DNA of 64,000 nt from Micromonospora luteifusca (lineage in GTDB: Bacteria; Actinomycetota; Actinomycetes; Mycobacteriales; Micromonosporaceae): assembly GCF_016907275.1 (NCBI RefSeq), contig NZ_JAFBBP010000001.1, positions 744,001-808,000 of the forward strand, written 5' to 3'. Below, piece by piece: positions 8,532-16,631 of the stretch (within the stretch, counting starts at the first letter, position 1; every line of letters starts with the position of its first letter). A program made the translations under genes and the position numbers. A model generated the notes under the pieces. The model was not told the origin of the DNA. It was given only the letters and a program-made list of their open reading frames with translations, and made no database searches.

Positions 8532-8833
8532 ACTGCACTCCGTATCCGTCGCGGGGCTGGGTTTCGGGTCTCGCCGCCACGGATGCCGGACCTCGCCGGA
8601 CACGACGCAACGAGGCGCCGCCGCCACTGTCACCCGCCGCCCTTGCCGCCGTCATCGACGGATGACGCTCGCACCGCACTCCGGTGACACCGGTCATGGC
8701 GGCTTCGTGACACCTGTACCGGCATCCGTGACGGACATCGTGGTGGCGCTGGCCCGGGTGAGCGGTCCGGGTAGAGGCTGGCCGGGCCCCCGCCTCCTCG
8801 GCGGAGGGCGAAGCCTGCGGACGGGAGGTCACG
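8532..8833. promoter_or_regulatory. Divergent control region, SagB versus AMP ligase
   Basis: These 302 bases hold no gene. Two sites resemble the cluster palindrome: TGACACCGGTCA (8685-8696, one mismatch from TGACA-N2-TGTCA) and TGACACCTGTAC (8708-8719, two mismatches). Both directions probably start here. Confidence 0.4.
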
Positions 8834-10354
8834 GTGGAGACCGGGGAGGCGCACTACGTACGGCGGCTGCTGGACGCCCTGCACCGGCGACCCGGACGGC
8901 CCGTCCTGCACCGACCGGAGGGCGCGACGACCGGTAGCGAACTCGCTGCGGCGATCCTCGCGACCGCCATCGGACTGACCCGCGCCGGCGTGGCCCGCGG
9001 GGAGACGGTGGCGGTGCTGACCGAGCCGAACGTGCCGGCGATGCTGGTCACCCGGTATGCCGCGCACCTGCTCGGTGCCACCGTCACGCACGTGCGCTCG
9101 ATGAACGCCCGCGCCGACGGTGAGCATCTGTCGACAGTTGCCCGCCTGCGGGTGCTGCGCGCCACCGGTGCCCGCACCCTCGTGGTCGACGCGGCGAACG
9201 CCGGGCGGGGTCGGGAGTTGGCCGCCGCGGCGCCCGCACTGACGGTGCTGGCGGCTGACGACCTGTGCCGACACCGGTCGGGTCGCCTTCCGACCGCCGA
9301 TTGGCACCCGAACGACATCGCGGTGGTCGACCTGACCAGCGGCAGCTCCGGTGACCCGAAGCTGGTGCAGCAGCCGTTCGGTGCCCGCGACACCCGGATC
9401 CGGGTGTCCGCAGGCGACGGCTCGCCGGACTGGCCGGTGACCATGCTGTCGGTGACCCCGGTCAGCCACGCCACGGCGACCATGGTCGACGCGGTCCTGA
9501 TCGGCGGGGGCGCGGTGGTGCTCCGCGACGGCTTCGCCCTGGACGACCTGGTCGACGCCGTCGTCCGGCACCGGGTGACGGACGTCTACCTGGCGGTGCC
9601 GCACCTCTACCAACTGGTCGACCGACCGGAGGCCGCCCGGCGGGCGCTGCCCTCGCTGCGCCAGGTGCTCTACAGCGGTACCTTCGCCGCTCCGACCCGG
9701 ATCGCCCAGGCGGTGACGCTCTTCGGCGAACGGCTGACCCAGCTGTACGGCAGCACCGAGGCCGGCGGCATGTGCACCCTCACCCCGCTCGATCACGCCG
9801 AGCCGGAGCTTCTCCCCAGCGTCGGCCGACCCTTCTCGTGGGTCGATCTGGAGGTCCGCGAGGCCGACGGGCGGACCGCAACGCCTCGCGGAACCATCGG
9901 TGAGGTCTGGGTACGCGCGGCGACCACCATGGCCGGCTACCTGGGCGACCCGGCGTTGACCGCGCAGACGATGCACGACGGTTGGCTGCGCACCGGCGAC
10001 CTGGCCCGTTTCGACCGCTACGGCTACCTTCACCTCGTCGGACGCATCGGCAGCGTGATCAAGGCGAACGGCTTGAAGATTCATCCGTCCACCGTGGAGC
10101 GTGTCCTCCTTGCCCACCCGGCGGTGGCCGACGCCGTCGTGTACGACCGACGCGACCCGCGCCACGGCGAGACCGCCCACGCCGCGGTGCAGCTGCGTCC
10201 GGGGGTCCGGTGTGGCGCCGCCCAGCTGCGCGACCACATCGCCGCCGGACTCTCGCCGGCGCACGTGCCGGCCGGCTTCTCGTTCCTCGACGCGCTGCCG
10301 CTGACCGTGTCGGGAAAACCCGACCGCGTCGCCCTCCGCGCCGCAGCCGACTGA
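8834..10354 (+). CDS. Acyl-AMP ligase (adenylate-forming, ANL superfamily)
   Basis: 506 residues, GTG start with GGGAGG 5 bases upstream. ANL motifs are in order: P-loop-like LTSGSSGDPK (~170), YGSTEAGG (~303), GWLRTGDL (~382), and the C-terminal catalytic lysine context SGKPDR (~497). Such enzymes activate carboxylic acids as adenylates and pass them to CoA, a carrier protein or an amine. The acid is unknown. In nosiheptide an AMP ligase of this class activates an indolic acid for attachment to the peptide, and here a 3-amino-4-hydroxybenzoate pathway lies at 21987-23919, so that acid is the leading candidate by context. Generic fatty-acyl or aryl-CoA ligase activity is the alternative. Confidence 0.88.
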   Translation: METGEAHYVRRLLDALHRRPGRPVLHRPEGATTGSELAAAILATAIGLTRAGVARGETVAVLTEPNVPAMLVTRYAAHLLGATVTHVRSMNARADGEHLSTVARLRVLRATGARTLVVDAANAGRGRELAAAAPALTVLAADDLCRHRSGRLPTADWHPNDIAVVDLTSGSSGDPKLVQQPFGARDTRIRVSAGDGSPDWPVTMLSVTPVSHATATMVDAVLIGGGAVVLRDGFALDDLVDAVVRHRVTDVYLAVPHLYQLVDRPEAARRALPSLRQVLYSGTFAAPTRIAQAVTLFGERLTQLYGSTEAGGMCTLTPLDHAEPELLPSVGRPFSWVDLEVREADGRTATPRGTIGEVWVRAATTMAGYLGDPALTAQTMHDGWLRTGDLARFDRYGYLHLVGRIGSVIKANGLKIHPSTVERVLLAHPAVADAVVYDRRDPRHGETAHAAVQLRPGVRCGAAQLRDHIAAGLSPAHVPAGFSFLDALPLTVSGKPDRVALRAAAD

Positions 10355-10383
10355 CCCTCCGTTCAGTTGGGTTGAAACATCCG

Positions 10384-10428
10384 GATGGTCAACGCGTGAC
10401 GATGGTCGGCCGGAGAGCTGCGATGGTC
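10384..10428 (+). promoter_or_regulatory. Three GATGGTC direct repeats before the regulator gene
   Basis: GATGGTC occurs at 10384, 10401 and 10422, followed by a possible -10 element TAACGT at 10443. The repeats cover the region where an activator or autoregulator of the downstream NarL-type gene would bind. Confidence 0.4.
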
Positions 10429-10475
10429 GGACGAGTGGCCCCTAACGTCGGCGTCGTTGATGCGAAGCTGGCCGG

Positions 10476-11084
10476 GTGACGATCAGGGTTCTGCTCGCTG
10501 AGGACATGAACATGGTCCGCGGTGCCCTCCTGGCACTCCTCGCCCTGGAGCCCGACATCGACGTCGTCGCCGAGGTGGCGTCGGGTGACGACATCCTGCC
10601 GGCGGCGCTGGCGCAACGGCCGGACGTCGCGGTGCTCGACATCGACCTGCCGGGAATCAACGGGCTGACCGCGGCAGGTCTACTGCACGAGCAGTTGCCG
10701 AGCTGCCGCTGCCTGATGCTGACCAGCCTCGGCCGGCCGGGCAACCTGCGCCGGGCGATGGCGGCGCACGTCGCCGGCTTCATCCTCAAGGACGCCCCGC
10801 CGGAGATCCTGGCCGACGCGATCCGGGGGGTGGCGGCGGGCCGCCGGGTGGTCGACCCGCAGTTGGTGCTCGCCGCCTGGGACAGCGCCGAATGCCCGCT
10901 GACCACCCGTGAGGCCGAAGTGCTCCGGCTCACCGAGAAGGGCGCCGAGCCGACCGAGATCGCCACGCGGCTGTTCCTGTCCCCCGGGACCGTCCGCAAC
11001 TACCTGACCACCGCGGTGACGAAGCTCAACGCCCGGAACCGGATCGACGCGATCCGGATCGCCCGCGAGGCCGGCTGGCTCTGA
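10476..11084 (+). CDS. NarL/LuxR-family response regulator
   Basis: 202 residues. Receiver domain (1-~120) with acidic pair Glu9/Asp10, phospho-acceptor Asp55 in VLDIDLPG, and the conserved Lys in FILKDAP; C-terminal LuxR helix-turn-helix (~135-200, TTREAEVLRL...IATRLFLSPGTVRNYL). GTG start. It converges with the histidine kinase gene, whose stop is 18 bases away, and is a paralogue of the regulator at 15892 (both end RIA.E.GWL). It is the probable partner of that kinase and controller of the RiPP cluster. Confidence 0.92.
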   Translation: MTIRVLLAEDMNMVRGALLALLALEPDIDVVAEVASGDDILPAALAQRPDVAVLDIDLPGINGLTAAGLLHEQLPSCRCLMLTSLGRPGNLRRAMAAHVAGFILKDAPPEILADAIRGVAAGRRVVDPQLVLAAWDSAECPLTTREAEVLRLTEKGAEPTEIATRLFLSPGTVRNYLTTAVTKLNARNRIDAIRIAREAGWL

Positions 11085-11101
11085 CCCGGCCTCCCGGCCG
11101 G

Positions 11102-12295
11102 TCAGGACGCGAGCTGGGCGGGTGCCTCCACGGCGGCGGGCAGGCTGACCGGCAGCTCCGCCCGGAGCCGGAACCAACCGTCCGGAGAGCAGCAGGTGAC
11201 CAGGCGGCCGCCGAGTGCCCCGGCCCGGTCGGCGAGGTTGCGCAACCCGCTGCCCCCGTGCTCGGACGGCAGGCCGGGCCCCTGGTCGGCGCCGTCGTTG
11301 GCGATGGTGAAGAGCACGCGCCCGCCCTGCTCGCTGACCAGCACCTCGCAGTTGCGCGCCCTGCTGTGCCGCAGCAGGTTGGTGACCCCCTCGCGGAGCA
11401 CGGTGGCGAGCACGGTGCTGACCGCCTGCGGCAGCGCGGGATGATCGATCTCCATCCGTACCCGGATGCCGGCGGCGGCCAGCACCGACTGCGCCGAGCG
11501 GGCCTCGTCGCCCAGCGACATGTCGCGGTAGCCGCTGGCGAGCTCTCGTACGTCAGCCAGCGCCTGCCGTGAGATGCCCAGGATGTCGTCCAGTTCGGCG
11601 AGCGCCCGGTCCGGGTTGCGGACCACCAGGCGCCGGGTCAACTCGCTCTTGAGGGTGACCGCGGAGAGGCTGTAGCCGAGCAGGTCGTGCAGGTCACGGG
11701 AGAAGCGGAGTCGTTCCCGGATCACCGCCAACCGGGCCAGTTCGGTGCGGGTCGTGTGCAGTTCACCGACCAGGATGGACATCTGGGACAACCCGTAGAC
11801 GATGAGGCCGGTCAGCACCGTGGACACCGTCGTGTACGCCACGAGCAGGACCTCTGTGGTCATCGCCGACTGGATCACCATGGTGCCGAACACCGTCGCC
11901 GCGAAGGCCACGACCGAGCGGGGAGGCGCCAGCATCAGCAGGAAGCTGCCCGCGACGAAGCCCGGCATCCCGACCCAGGACTGGCCGAAGACGAGGAACG
12001 GCAGGAAACCGAGCAGCGACTGGGCAATGAGCAGCCCCAAACGGGCCGGCCCGGCGAGCCGACGAGCCCGATCGGTCAGGAAGAACAGCTGCAGTGACAG
12101 AAGGCCGCCCATCGACACCAGGGCGAGCACGACCGCACGCGGCTCCTGTGCCGCCTCGATGATGTTGAGCAGCGCGACCAGGCTGAGCCCGGTGACGACG
12201 GTGGCGACCACGGCCCGGGCCAGTCGCGACGCCGTGGGTCCGGTGCGCACGTCGTCGTTGGGCGGTCTCGAATCGTCTGGTGGTGTCCGGTCCAT
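11102..12295 (-). CDS. DesK-type sensor histidine kinase
   Basis: 397 residues. About six hydrophobic segments (residues ~25-160), a HisKA_3 dimerisation helix with the phospho-acceptor in FSRDLHDLLGYSLSAV, and a HATPase domain with LREGVTNLLRHSRA and the glycine-rich SGLRNLADRAGALGG. Start ATG 12295 follows a G-rich Shine-Dalgarno (GGGGGGC, 7 bases). No periplasmic sensor domain is visible, so the signal is probably sensed in the membrane. Likely pair: the response regulator at 10476. Confidence 0.9.
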   Translation of the reverse strand: MDRTPPDDSRPPNDDVRTGPTASRLARAVVATVVTGLSLVALLNIIEAAQEPRAVVLALVSMGGLLSLQLFFLTDRARRLAGPARLGLLIAQSLLGFLPFLVFGQSWVGMPGFVAGSFLLMLAPPRSVVAFAATVFGTMVIQSAMTTEVLLVAYTTVSTVLTGLIVYGLSQMSILVGELHTTRTELARLAVIRERLRFSRDLHDLLGYSLSAVTLKSELTRRLVVRNPDRALAELDDILGISRQALADVRELASGYRDMSLGDEARSAQSVLAAAGIRVRMEIDHPALPQAVSTVLATVLREGVTNLLRHSRARNCEVLVSEQGGRVLFTIANDGADQGPGLPSEHGGSGLRNLADRAGALGGRLVTCCSPDGWFRLRAELPVSLPAAVEAPAQLAS

Positions 12296-12417
12296 GTGCA
12301 CGCCCCCCGAGCGCCGATCTTCTCCGCGCGAGCGTATGCGGTCACGCCCTCGCGGCGGATCCGCGATAACGGCGGAACCTGATGTTAAGGTCTGCGCCGC
12401 CCGAGCGGGGGGCAGCA

Positions 12418-13116
12418 TCATTCGTACGCCCGCCCCGCGGACTGCCCGTCCCCACTGGTCGCCGCCGCCCGCTCGGTATGCGCGCCTGCGACCGCCACGC
12501 CCGTCGCGAGCAGATGCGCCACCGCCTCGCCGACCAGCGCCGCCGGCAGTCCGACGGCCGCCGTCAGCCCCGCCAGGGTGCGCGGCACGGCCAGCGCCTC
12601 GACCAGCGGGCCGCCGTCCGGGCGGTGCAGGACCACCCGGTACGCGCTGCCGGGCAACTCCAGCACCAGAGCACCCGACTCGCGGCGAGTCTGGACCGCC
12701 GGGGAGAGCCACACCGGGCGGTCCACGGGCGGCGGCGCCAAACAGAACACCGCGCTCGGGGTCAGCGGCACAGCCGAGAGCCACGGACCGAGGCCGTCGT
12801 CCAGCCCCACCGACCGGACCACCACATGCTGAAGGCGGTCCAGCAGCGCGGACAGCCGGCGACGCCGGTCCTCGACGCCGTCCTCCGCGACACCCTGGAG
12901 AACGTTCTCCAGGGACACCGGGCCGAAGCTCATCCGACGCAGCGACTCCACAGTCGTCGGGTCCGGATCGTCCACCCGGATCTCACCCCACCGGGTCAGC
13001 AGCAGCACGCTGCCGTCCGGGGCGCCGGTCTCCACGAGCACGTCCTCCGGGAACGACCAGAGTGCGACCGTCCTGACCTGCCGGCCGGGCTGCCACCACG
13101 AAATGTGGCTGTTCAC
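12418..13116 (-). CDS. Stand-alone SagB N-terminal-domain-like protein
   Basis: 232 residues, GTG start with GAGGAGG 6 bases upstream. The segment LVLELPGSAYRVVLHRPDGG...VAHLLATGVAVAG aligns by eye with LVLESPLARHRVLLVHPAAR...LGHLVGAGLVDAA of the SagB gene at 7026, but the nitroreductase domain is absent. It follows the fused YcaO gene by 35 bases and belongs to its operon. It may be a leader-binding or scaffold subunit that works with the full SagB enzyme, or a truncated copy. The longer frame through the YcaO gene is rejected. Confidence 0.7.
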   Translation of the reverse strand: MNSHISWWQPGRQVRTVALWSFPEDVLVETGAPDGSVLLLTRWGEIRVDDPDPTTVESLRRMSFGPVSLENVLQGVAEDGVEDRRRRLSALLDRLQHVVVRSVGLDDGLGPWLSAVPLTPSAVFCLAPPPVDRPVWLSPAVQTRRESGALVLELPGSAYRVVLHRPDGGPLVEALAVPRTLAGLTAAVGLPAALVGEAVAHLLATGVAVAGAHTERAAATSGDGQSAGRAYE

Positions 13117-13151
13117 CTGGGCCCTCCTCGCTCCGGCGACGCGCCAGTGGA

Positions 13152-15410
13152 TCAGACAAAGATCGGGATGGGGTTCAGGTCCTCGTAGCGGGTGGCGGTC
13201 TCGAGCCGGCCGAGTTGGACCGGCAGGTCGTAGAGGCGCCCCGGCGCGAACCTGGCCCAGAAGTGCCGCAGTCCCGGTACGAGCACCTTCACCACCGGCA
13301 GGTCGATGTCCGGTCGTGTCTGGTCGAGCACCAGCAACTCCAGGCCGTGCGCCGCCACCGCCCGCTGCACCGTGCGGACGTCGTCGCGCAGGTCGGTGCC
13401 CGGGACGTAGCCGTAGTCGGCGGGCGTACGGGCCGACACCTCGGCGTTCGGCCTCAGCCAGGGTTGGTTGGCCACGGTCGCGCTGGCCCACCAGCGGCGG
13501 GCCTCCGGGTCGTCGCAGGCGTACCCATGTCCGTCCGCGTCCACCTCCACCACGGCGGGCAGCAGCTGGTTGACCTCCGTCAGGGCCCGGCGCAGCGCCA
13601 CCGTCGGGTCGAGATGCGCACCGAAGCCGAAGACGATGTCCTCCGCCGGCTTGTCCGTCCGCCGGGACAGCGCCACGAACGTCGGCACGCCCAGGTCGGC
13701 GGTCAGGTCCAGGGCCCACACCTCGCGGCGCAGCCGGCGGTGCACCTGCCGCAGCTCGACCATCCACCCGTCGGCGAAGGCGTCGAGGTCCACCCCCGGC
13801 TGCCGGGTGCGGTTGTACCACCACAGCGCCACCGCGTCGCGCTCCACCAGCTCGAAGAAGCCCTGGCAGATCGCGTCCTCCAGGCTCGCTCCGGCGGCGT
13901 TGCCGTTCGAGTCGGCCCGCAGGCAGCGCTGGCTGGCCTCCGCCGGGGTGCCGTAGTAGAGCAGGGCGGTGGGGAGCAGGCGCTGCCGCCCGGCGGTCAG
14001 CGACCACACCGGCGTCCAGTCCAGTTCGGCCTGCTCGTCGAAGCGGGGACCGATGTATTGAAACGCCGAGTGCCGGGTGTTCCAGGCCGCGCGGTCGGCG
14101 TACTGGCGATCGTGGAACAACTGCACCGAGTTGGGGTGGATGGCCTCGTCGCCCAGCTCGGCGAAGCGGCCCCGGATGCGCAACTCGTCGCCGTGGAACG
14201 TGCCGGACTGGCGCTCCAGCGCCTCACAGAGCGCGCTCACCCGAGCCTGCTCGGCGGTGGTGCCCTTGCCGCCGTGTTCGCTGCGCAGACCGCGGCGCAG
14301 GTCGTCCAGGCCGCGCACGTCCAGGGCCAGGTTGGCGCCCGCACGGTAGGAGTGCAGGAACTCCGGCCCGTGCGGGTCCCGGCGGATCTCCCGGACCAGC
14401 CCGGTGACCGGGCTGACCAGGTGCTCGTACCGCTGCCACACCTGCTCCGGTGAGAGCGCCCGGTGGCCGCCGCCGTCGGTCGACGCCTTGGGCCGGCTGA
14501 CCGGAGTGACCGGGCGGCGGGTGCGCTCGCGGACCAGCTGCGGGTCGCCGCAGGAGGGGCACTGCGGGCGGGCCCGCAGCTCATGATGCCGCCCGTCGAG
14601 GGTGAGGGTGTCCACAGTCCACACCGCCTGCTGCCCGGCGTAGCGGTGGCCGGCCAGCCACTTCGTCGCCTCGAGGGCGACGAGTTGGGCGGCGACGGCG
14701 GTCGACGGCGGCACGGCGGCGACGGGACGAGGCACCGGCCCGACCCGTCCGAGGACGCGCTGCACGTACGCCTCGGCCCGTCGATGCAACCAGAGCCGGT
14801 GCGCGAGGCAGTGCCAGCAGGCCTGACCCGGTTGCAGCACCGGGCCGATCCAGAGCTGGGTGCCGACCGGGCGAGCCAGCAGCCAGGGTCGGGCGGTCTC
14901 GCTCTGCCGCCGGTCCACCGCGGCCAGCTCGGCGTCGAGGTAGTCGGCGCAGAGCACCACGTCGAGGTCGGCGGCGCCCTCGCCGGTCATCAGGGTGAGG
15001 CCGGTGGTGGTGCAGGCCTCGCGTACCGCCGTGTCGTCGACCCCGCCCACGGCCTGGACGCGGACGGCGGCGCTGGTCAGGGCGGAGGTCGCGGCACCGC
15101 TGTCCAGCCCGGCCGACTCCCAGTACGCCACGGCTCGCGGGTCGTGCTGTCCGACAGTTGGCGTACGGGCGACGAGCAACCCGGCCTCGGCCAGGTCGCG
15201 GACCAGGCCCGCGCATTCCTCCGGTGCCTCCCGCAGCACGGTCGCCACGTCGCGGGTGCCGTCGAGCAGCGGGGTGAGGTGTTCCATCCGGGCCGCTTGG
15301 ACGGCCGTCACACCGTGCTCCGAGAAGAGGTACGTCGCCTCGCCGGCGACAACCTCCGGGCGCAGGTGCCGCCGGAAGCCCACAAGTGACGGCTCCGCGA
15401 CCCCGGTCAT
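13152..15410 (-). CDS. Fused E1-like/YcaO TOMM cyclodehydratase
   Basis: 752 residues, start ATG 15410. Residues ~1-75 look like a winged-helix recognition element. An E1-like region follows with Cys pairs CWHC and CPSC that would bind zinc. The YcaO domain occupies the C-terminal ~400 residues with ALCEALERQSG, DSNGNAAGASLEDAICQG and ELVERDAVALWWYNR, the ATP/Mg-binding glutamate motifs. The C terminus ends NPIPIFV, reminiscent of the proline-rich end of TOMM YcaO enzymes. It would convert Cys/Ser/Thr to azolines with ATP. The start lies one base after the stop of the 64-residue ORF (TGAGATG), so the two are translationally coupled. It is a second cyclodehydratase beside the one implied at the left edge. 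Confidence 0.92.
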   Translation of the reverse strand: MTGVAEPSLVGFRRHLRPEVVAGEATYLFSEHGVTAVQAARMEHLTPLLDGTRDVATVLREAPEECAGLVRDLAEAGLLVARTPTVGQHDPRAVAYWESAGLDSGAATSALTSAAVRVQAVGGVDDTAVREACTTTGLTLMTGEGAADLDVVLCADYLDAELAAVDRRQSETARPWLLARPVGTQLWIGPVLQPGQACWHCLAHRLWLHRRAEAYVQRVLGRVGPVPRPVAAVPPSTAVAAQLVALEATKWLAGHRYAGQQAVWTVDTLTLDGRHHELRARPQCPSCGDPQLVRERTRRPVTPVSRPKASTDGGGHRALSPEQVWQRYEHLVSPVTGLVREIRRDPHGPEFLHSYRAGANLALDVRGLDDLRRGLRSEHGGKGTTAEQARVSALCEALERQSGTFHGDELRIRGRFAELGDEAIHPNSVQLFHDRQYADRAAWNTRHSAFQYIGPRFDEQAELDWTPVWSLTAGRQRLLPTALLYYGTPAEASQRCLRADSNGNAAGASLEDAICQGFFELVERDAVALWWYNRTRQPGVDLDAFADGWMVELRQVHRRLRREVWALDLTADLGVPTFVALSRRTDKPAEDIVFGFGAHLDPTVALRRALTEVNQLLPAVVEVDADGHGYACDDPEARRWWASATVANQPWLRPNAEVSARTPADYGYVPGTDLRDDVRTVQRAVAAHGLELLVLDQTRPDIDLPVVKVLVPGLRHFWARFAPGRLYDLPVQLGRLETATRYEDLNPIPIFV

Positions 15411-15411
15411 C

Positions 15412-15606
15412 TCAGGCGGCCCGCTCGTCGAGGGCGGCGTCCGCCAGACAGATCCAGGTGAAGGCGGTGGCCGGTGTGTCGGACGTCGTCCACGCGTCGT
15501 GCTGGCTGATCCGCAGGCCGGAGCTCGCACCGGCGAGGCCACGGAAAGCGTTGGCGGTGGTGCCCGCCACACGGGCGTCGCTGGCGGGTGCGGATGAGTG
15601 CGCCAT
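15412..15606 (-). CDS. Small coupled peptide ahead of the YcaO gene, possible second precursor
   Basis: 64 residues, ATG 15606 with GAGG 6 bases upstream, stop one base before the YcaO start. I recognise no family. The N terminus is Ala/Ser-rich; the C-terminal half holds LRISQHDAWTTSDT and WICLADAALDERAA with a single Cys. It lacks the FEIADLEVLEV leader motif of the precursor at 6614. First position in a TOMM operon and coupling to the cyclodehydratase are typical for a precursor, but a small helper protein is equally possible. Confidence 0.65.
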   Translation of the reverse strand: MAHSSAPASDARVAGTTANAFRGLAGASSGLRISQHDAWTTSDTPATAFTWICLADAALDERAA

Positions 15607-15709
15607 GGTGATCCTCGTTCCAGGTGAGGCAGGGGATCGACTCGCCCTGCGATGGGAAAATCGTGTCGTCGCGAGGGCGTCCGCACCAGTGCCGACGTCA
15701 CCGACCCGA

Positions 15710-15724
15710 TGTGAAAAACACACG
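15710..15724. promoter_or_regulatory. TGTGAAAAACRCAC element, copy 1
   Basis: TGTGAAAAACACAC here recurs as TGTGAAAAACGCAC at 20278-20291. Each copy lies in a control region between diverging cluster operons. The A-run flanked by inverted TGTG/CACA suggests a protein site or part of a promoter. Confidence 0.3.
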
Positions 15725-15891
15725 TGGTCGCGGCATGAGATTTTCAGGCTCGCCGACTGTGCAATTTCATGCTCGCCTCAGGATCGGCGCACTGTTCCGA
15801 TCGCGGTCGCGTCGCCATGCTTTTGGGCAACGTCGAATTGGCCTCGGCAGCGCCGGCCACCGACGAATTCTCTCACCAGCGGGGTGGCCCA

Positions 15892-16497
15892 ATGAGCATT
15901 CGAATTGTCGTCTGCGACGACCACGCTCTGGTCCTGGACGCGTTCGCGGAGACGCTGCGGACGGTCCCGGGCTTCGAGATCGTCGGTCTCGTCAACGGTG
16001 GCCAGCACGTGGTCGCCACGGTCCGGCAGCTGCGTCCCTCCATCGTGATCCTGAGCATGGGGATGGCCGGCACCGACTGCCTGCAACTCGCCCGTCAGGT
16101 ACGCGAGGCACTCCCCTCCTGCGGCGTCGCGCTGATCGCCGCCGCGCCCACCCGAGCCCTGGTGGATCGCGCGGTGGAGGCGGGCGTGCTCAGCGTGATC
16201 CCGAAACACGCACGCCTGTCCCACCTGGTCGGCGCGGTCCGCGGGGTGGCCGCCGGCTGCCTCACCATCGACCCGGCCCTGATCGGGCCGCCTGGGGCGC
16301 GGGCGCAGGCCCTGTCCCACCGCGAGAGGGAGATCCTCAGCCTCACCGTCGGCGGCGCCTCGGTGAAGGAGATCGCGAAGGAGCTCTTCCTCTCCGCCGG
16401 GACGGTCCGCAACCTCTCCTCCTCCGCGATGCGCAAGCTCAAGGGGCGCAACCGTTTCGACGCCGCCCGCATCGCCTACGAGCAGGGCTGGCTCTGA
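15892..16497 (+). CDS. NarL/LuxR-type regulator with degenerate receiver
   Basis: 201 residues, ATG 15892 preceded by GGGGTGG. The receiver fold is complete and the acidic pair Asp9/Asp10 is kept, but the phospho-acceptor position is Ser55 (VILSMGMAG, where the paralogue at 10476 has VLDIDLPG). The LuxR helix-turn-helix (~140-200) is intact. It is therefore likely an atypical regulator that does not need phosphorylation, perhaps controlled by ligand or by pairing with its paralogue. It is transcribed towards the ABC transporter genes and diverges from the YcaO operon. Confidence 0.9.
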   Translation: MSIRIVVCDDHALVLDAFAETLRTVPGFEIVGLVNGGQHVVATVRQLRPSIVILSMGMAGTDCLQLARQVREALPSCGVALIAAAPTRALVDRAVEAGVLSVIPKHARLSHLVGAVRGVAAGCLTIDPALIGPPGARAQALSHREREILSLTVGGASVKEIAKELFLSAGTVRNLSSSAMRKLKGRNRFDAARIAYEQGWL

Positions 16498-16505
16498 CCG
16501 GCCTG

Positions 16506-16517
16506 TGACATCTGTCC
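16506..16517. promoter_or_regulatory. TGACA-N2-TGTC site before the ABC transporter
   Basis: TGACATCTGTCC, one mismatch from the cluster palindrome, lies about 120 bases before the ABC ATPase start and directly after the degenerate regulator gene. Confidence 0.4.
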
Positions 16518-16604
16518 CGGCCTGCGGTGATGTCGGTCAGCGACGCCGCTTTCCGGCCGCCGGGCGCCCTAGCGTCCGGGAAAACCAATCGAAAGGGAAC
16601 AACC

Positions 16605-16631
16605 GTGACAGCACCGGAGCACCCCCGATGA
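16605..16631 (+). CDS. Eight-codon leader ORF coupled to the ABC ATPase
   Basis: GTG at 16605 has a good ribosome binding site (AAAGGGA, 6 bases) and encodes MTAPEHPR before TGA at 16629, which overlaps the ATPase ATG (ATGA). The ATPase itself has no Shine-Dalgarno directly in front, so the mini-ORF probably loads ribosomes for it. Confidence 0.5.
   Translation: MTAPEHPR

Noticed and set aside
8630..10264. 544-codon minus-strand frame opposite the AMP ligase
   Set aside because: Overlaps a motif-complete ANL enzyme and has no recognisable content.
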